From contig PBZZ01000028.1 in the NCBI GenBank assembly GCA_002730365.1, positions 11,496-26,611 of the forward strand: a stretch of 15,116 bases of DNA, in the 5' to 3' direction. The notes beneath the pieces were generated by a model. It did no database searches, was not told the DNA's origin, and worked only from the letters and a program-made list of their open reading frames with translations. A program made the translations under genes and the position numbers. Source of the stretch: Deltaproteobacteria bacterium. Lineage in GTDB: Bacteria > SAR324 > NAC60-12. This document shows, piece by piece, positions 14,396-15,116 of this stretch (positions within the stretch are counted from its first letter, which is position 1; every line of letters starts with the position of its first letter).

Positions 14396-15116
14396 AAAAC
14401 TTCGCACTGACTGGTGCAGCCGGATATATCGCACCACGACATCTGAAGGCCATCCAAGATACTGGCAGTCGAATTGTAGCCGCTCTGGACAAACATGACT
14501 CGGTGGGTATTCTCGATAGTTACTTCCCAGACTGTGAATTTTTCACCGAATACGAACGCTTTGACCGGCACCTTGAGAAGTTGCGTAGAGAGAACGAAGG
14601 AAGAGAGGTTCACTTCGTCAGCATCTGTGCTCCCAACTATCTCCATGATGCGCATATCAGAACCGCTCTGCGTGTAGGTGCAGATGCCCTCTGTGAAAAA
14701 CCACTGGTTCTCAATCCTTGGAACATAGAAGCCTTACAGGAGCTGGAAGCTGATACTGGGCAGCGAGTCTGGACAATTCTCCAACTTCGGGTTCATCCAG
14801 CACTGATTGCGCTACGAGAGAAAATCCAGCGGGAACGTCGTCAGGATAAATATGAGCTGCAACTGACGTACTTGACCTCACGTGGTCAGTGGTACCTGCG
14901 TTCCTGGAAAGGAGATGAGGAGAAGTCGGGAGGTCTGGCAACCAACATTGGAGTGCACTTCTTCGATATACTCACTTGGCTCTTTGGAGAGGTTCAGCGC
15001 AATGAGGTTCATGTCTCGACTCCAACAACCTGTGCAGGCTACCTGGAGTTAGAGAAGGCACGGGTACCCTGGTTCCTCTCGATCGACATCAACCATATTC
15101 CCTCTGAGATCCGCTC
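14392..15116 (+). CDS. wbpB: UDP-N-acetylglucosaminuronate 3-dehydrogenase, cut at the right edge
   Basis: It oxidises C3 of UDP-GlcNAcA with NAD+, giving the 3-keto sugar that an aminotransferase (WbpE) converts to the substrate of WbpD. The start is TTG at 14392, overlapping the wbpD stop (TTGA), and gives [17 protein letters not shown], which from memory agrees almost letter for letter with Pseudomonas WbpB; no ATG is available nearby. The 241 visible codons show the Rossmann loop GAAGYIA (8-14), the Gfo/Idh/MocA family motif EKP (102-104), [14 protein letters not shown] (162-175) and the active-site region NIGVHFFD with H189. The family is about 315 residues, so roughly the last quarter is outside the window. 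The wbpA, wbpE and wbpI homologues needed to complete the pathway are not seen here and may lie to the right. Confidence 0.93.
   Translation, partial: MKNFALTGAAGYIAPRHLKAIQDTGSRIVAALDKHDSVGILDSYFPDCEFFTEYERFDRHLEKLRRENEGREVHFVSICAPNYLHDAHIRTALRVGADALCEKPLVLNPWNIEALQELEADTGQRVWTILQLRVHPALIALREKIQRERRQDKYELQLTYLTSRGQWYLRSWKGDEEKSGGLATNIGVHFFDILTWLFGEVQRNEVHVSTPTTCAGYLELEKARVPWFLSIDINHIPSEIR

Overview
The window looks like an ordinary chromosomal stretch of a Gram-negative bacterium with moderate GC content (judged by eye). The Gram-negative reading rests on three things: a YidC with the large periplasmic domain typical of diderm bacteria, a lipoprotein with a clear lipobox, and genes for a dideoxy-diacetamido uronic acid sugar used in LPS O-antigens. 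I cannot name the lineage. Almost every base is coding. No tRNA, rRNA, insertion sequence, phage gene or CRISPR array was seen.

Layout. (1) 3-1848, + strand: the 3' part of an aspartokinase gene overlapping by 14 bases an endonuclease III gene (nth). (2) 1960-4486, - strand: guaB (IMP dehydrogenase) followed one base later by a TPR-containing lipoprotein gene that starts with GTG. (3) 4487-4703: a divergent intergenic region with two outward-facing promoter candidates whose -35 boxes lie on the same bases. (4) 4704-8966, + strand: rpmH, rnpA, yidD, yidC (the widely conserved ribosome/RNase P/membrane-insertase cluster), then a BatA-like membrane protein where mnmE is often found. (5) 9010-11409, - strand: a 799-residue helical protein that I do not recognise. 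(6) 11523-13457, + strand: dxs, first enzyme of the MEP isoprenoid pathway. (7) 13458-13792: a 335-base gap with a folded element just after dxs and a possible 17-codon leader ORF. (8) 13793 to the end, + strand: wbpD and wbpB (cut by the window edge), two enzymes of the UDP-2,3-diacetamido-2,3-dideoxy-uronic acid pathway. They probably open a surface-polysaccharide locus that continues to the right.

The genes form several independent units rather than one pathway. Amino-acid biosynthesis, DNA repair, GMP synthesis, translation and membrane biogenesis, isoprenoid synthesis and surface sugar synthesis sit side by side. Translational coupling is common: genes overlap or abut at 1204-1217, 3009/3011, 4838, 13793-13796 and 14392-14395, and five of the twelve starts that can be judged are GTG or TTG.

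I found no clear new biological system. The points most worth a second look are the unrecognised 799-residue protein, an aspartokinase that resembles the fungal Hom3 type, the BatA-like gene joined to yidC, the shared -35 promoter pair, and the structured region and leader ORF ahead of wbpD.
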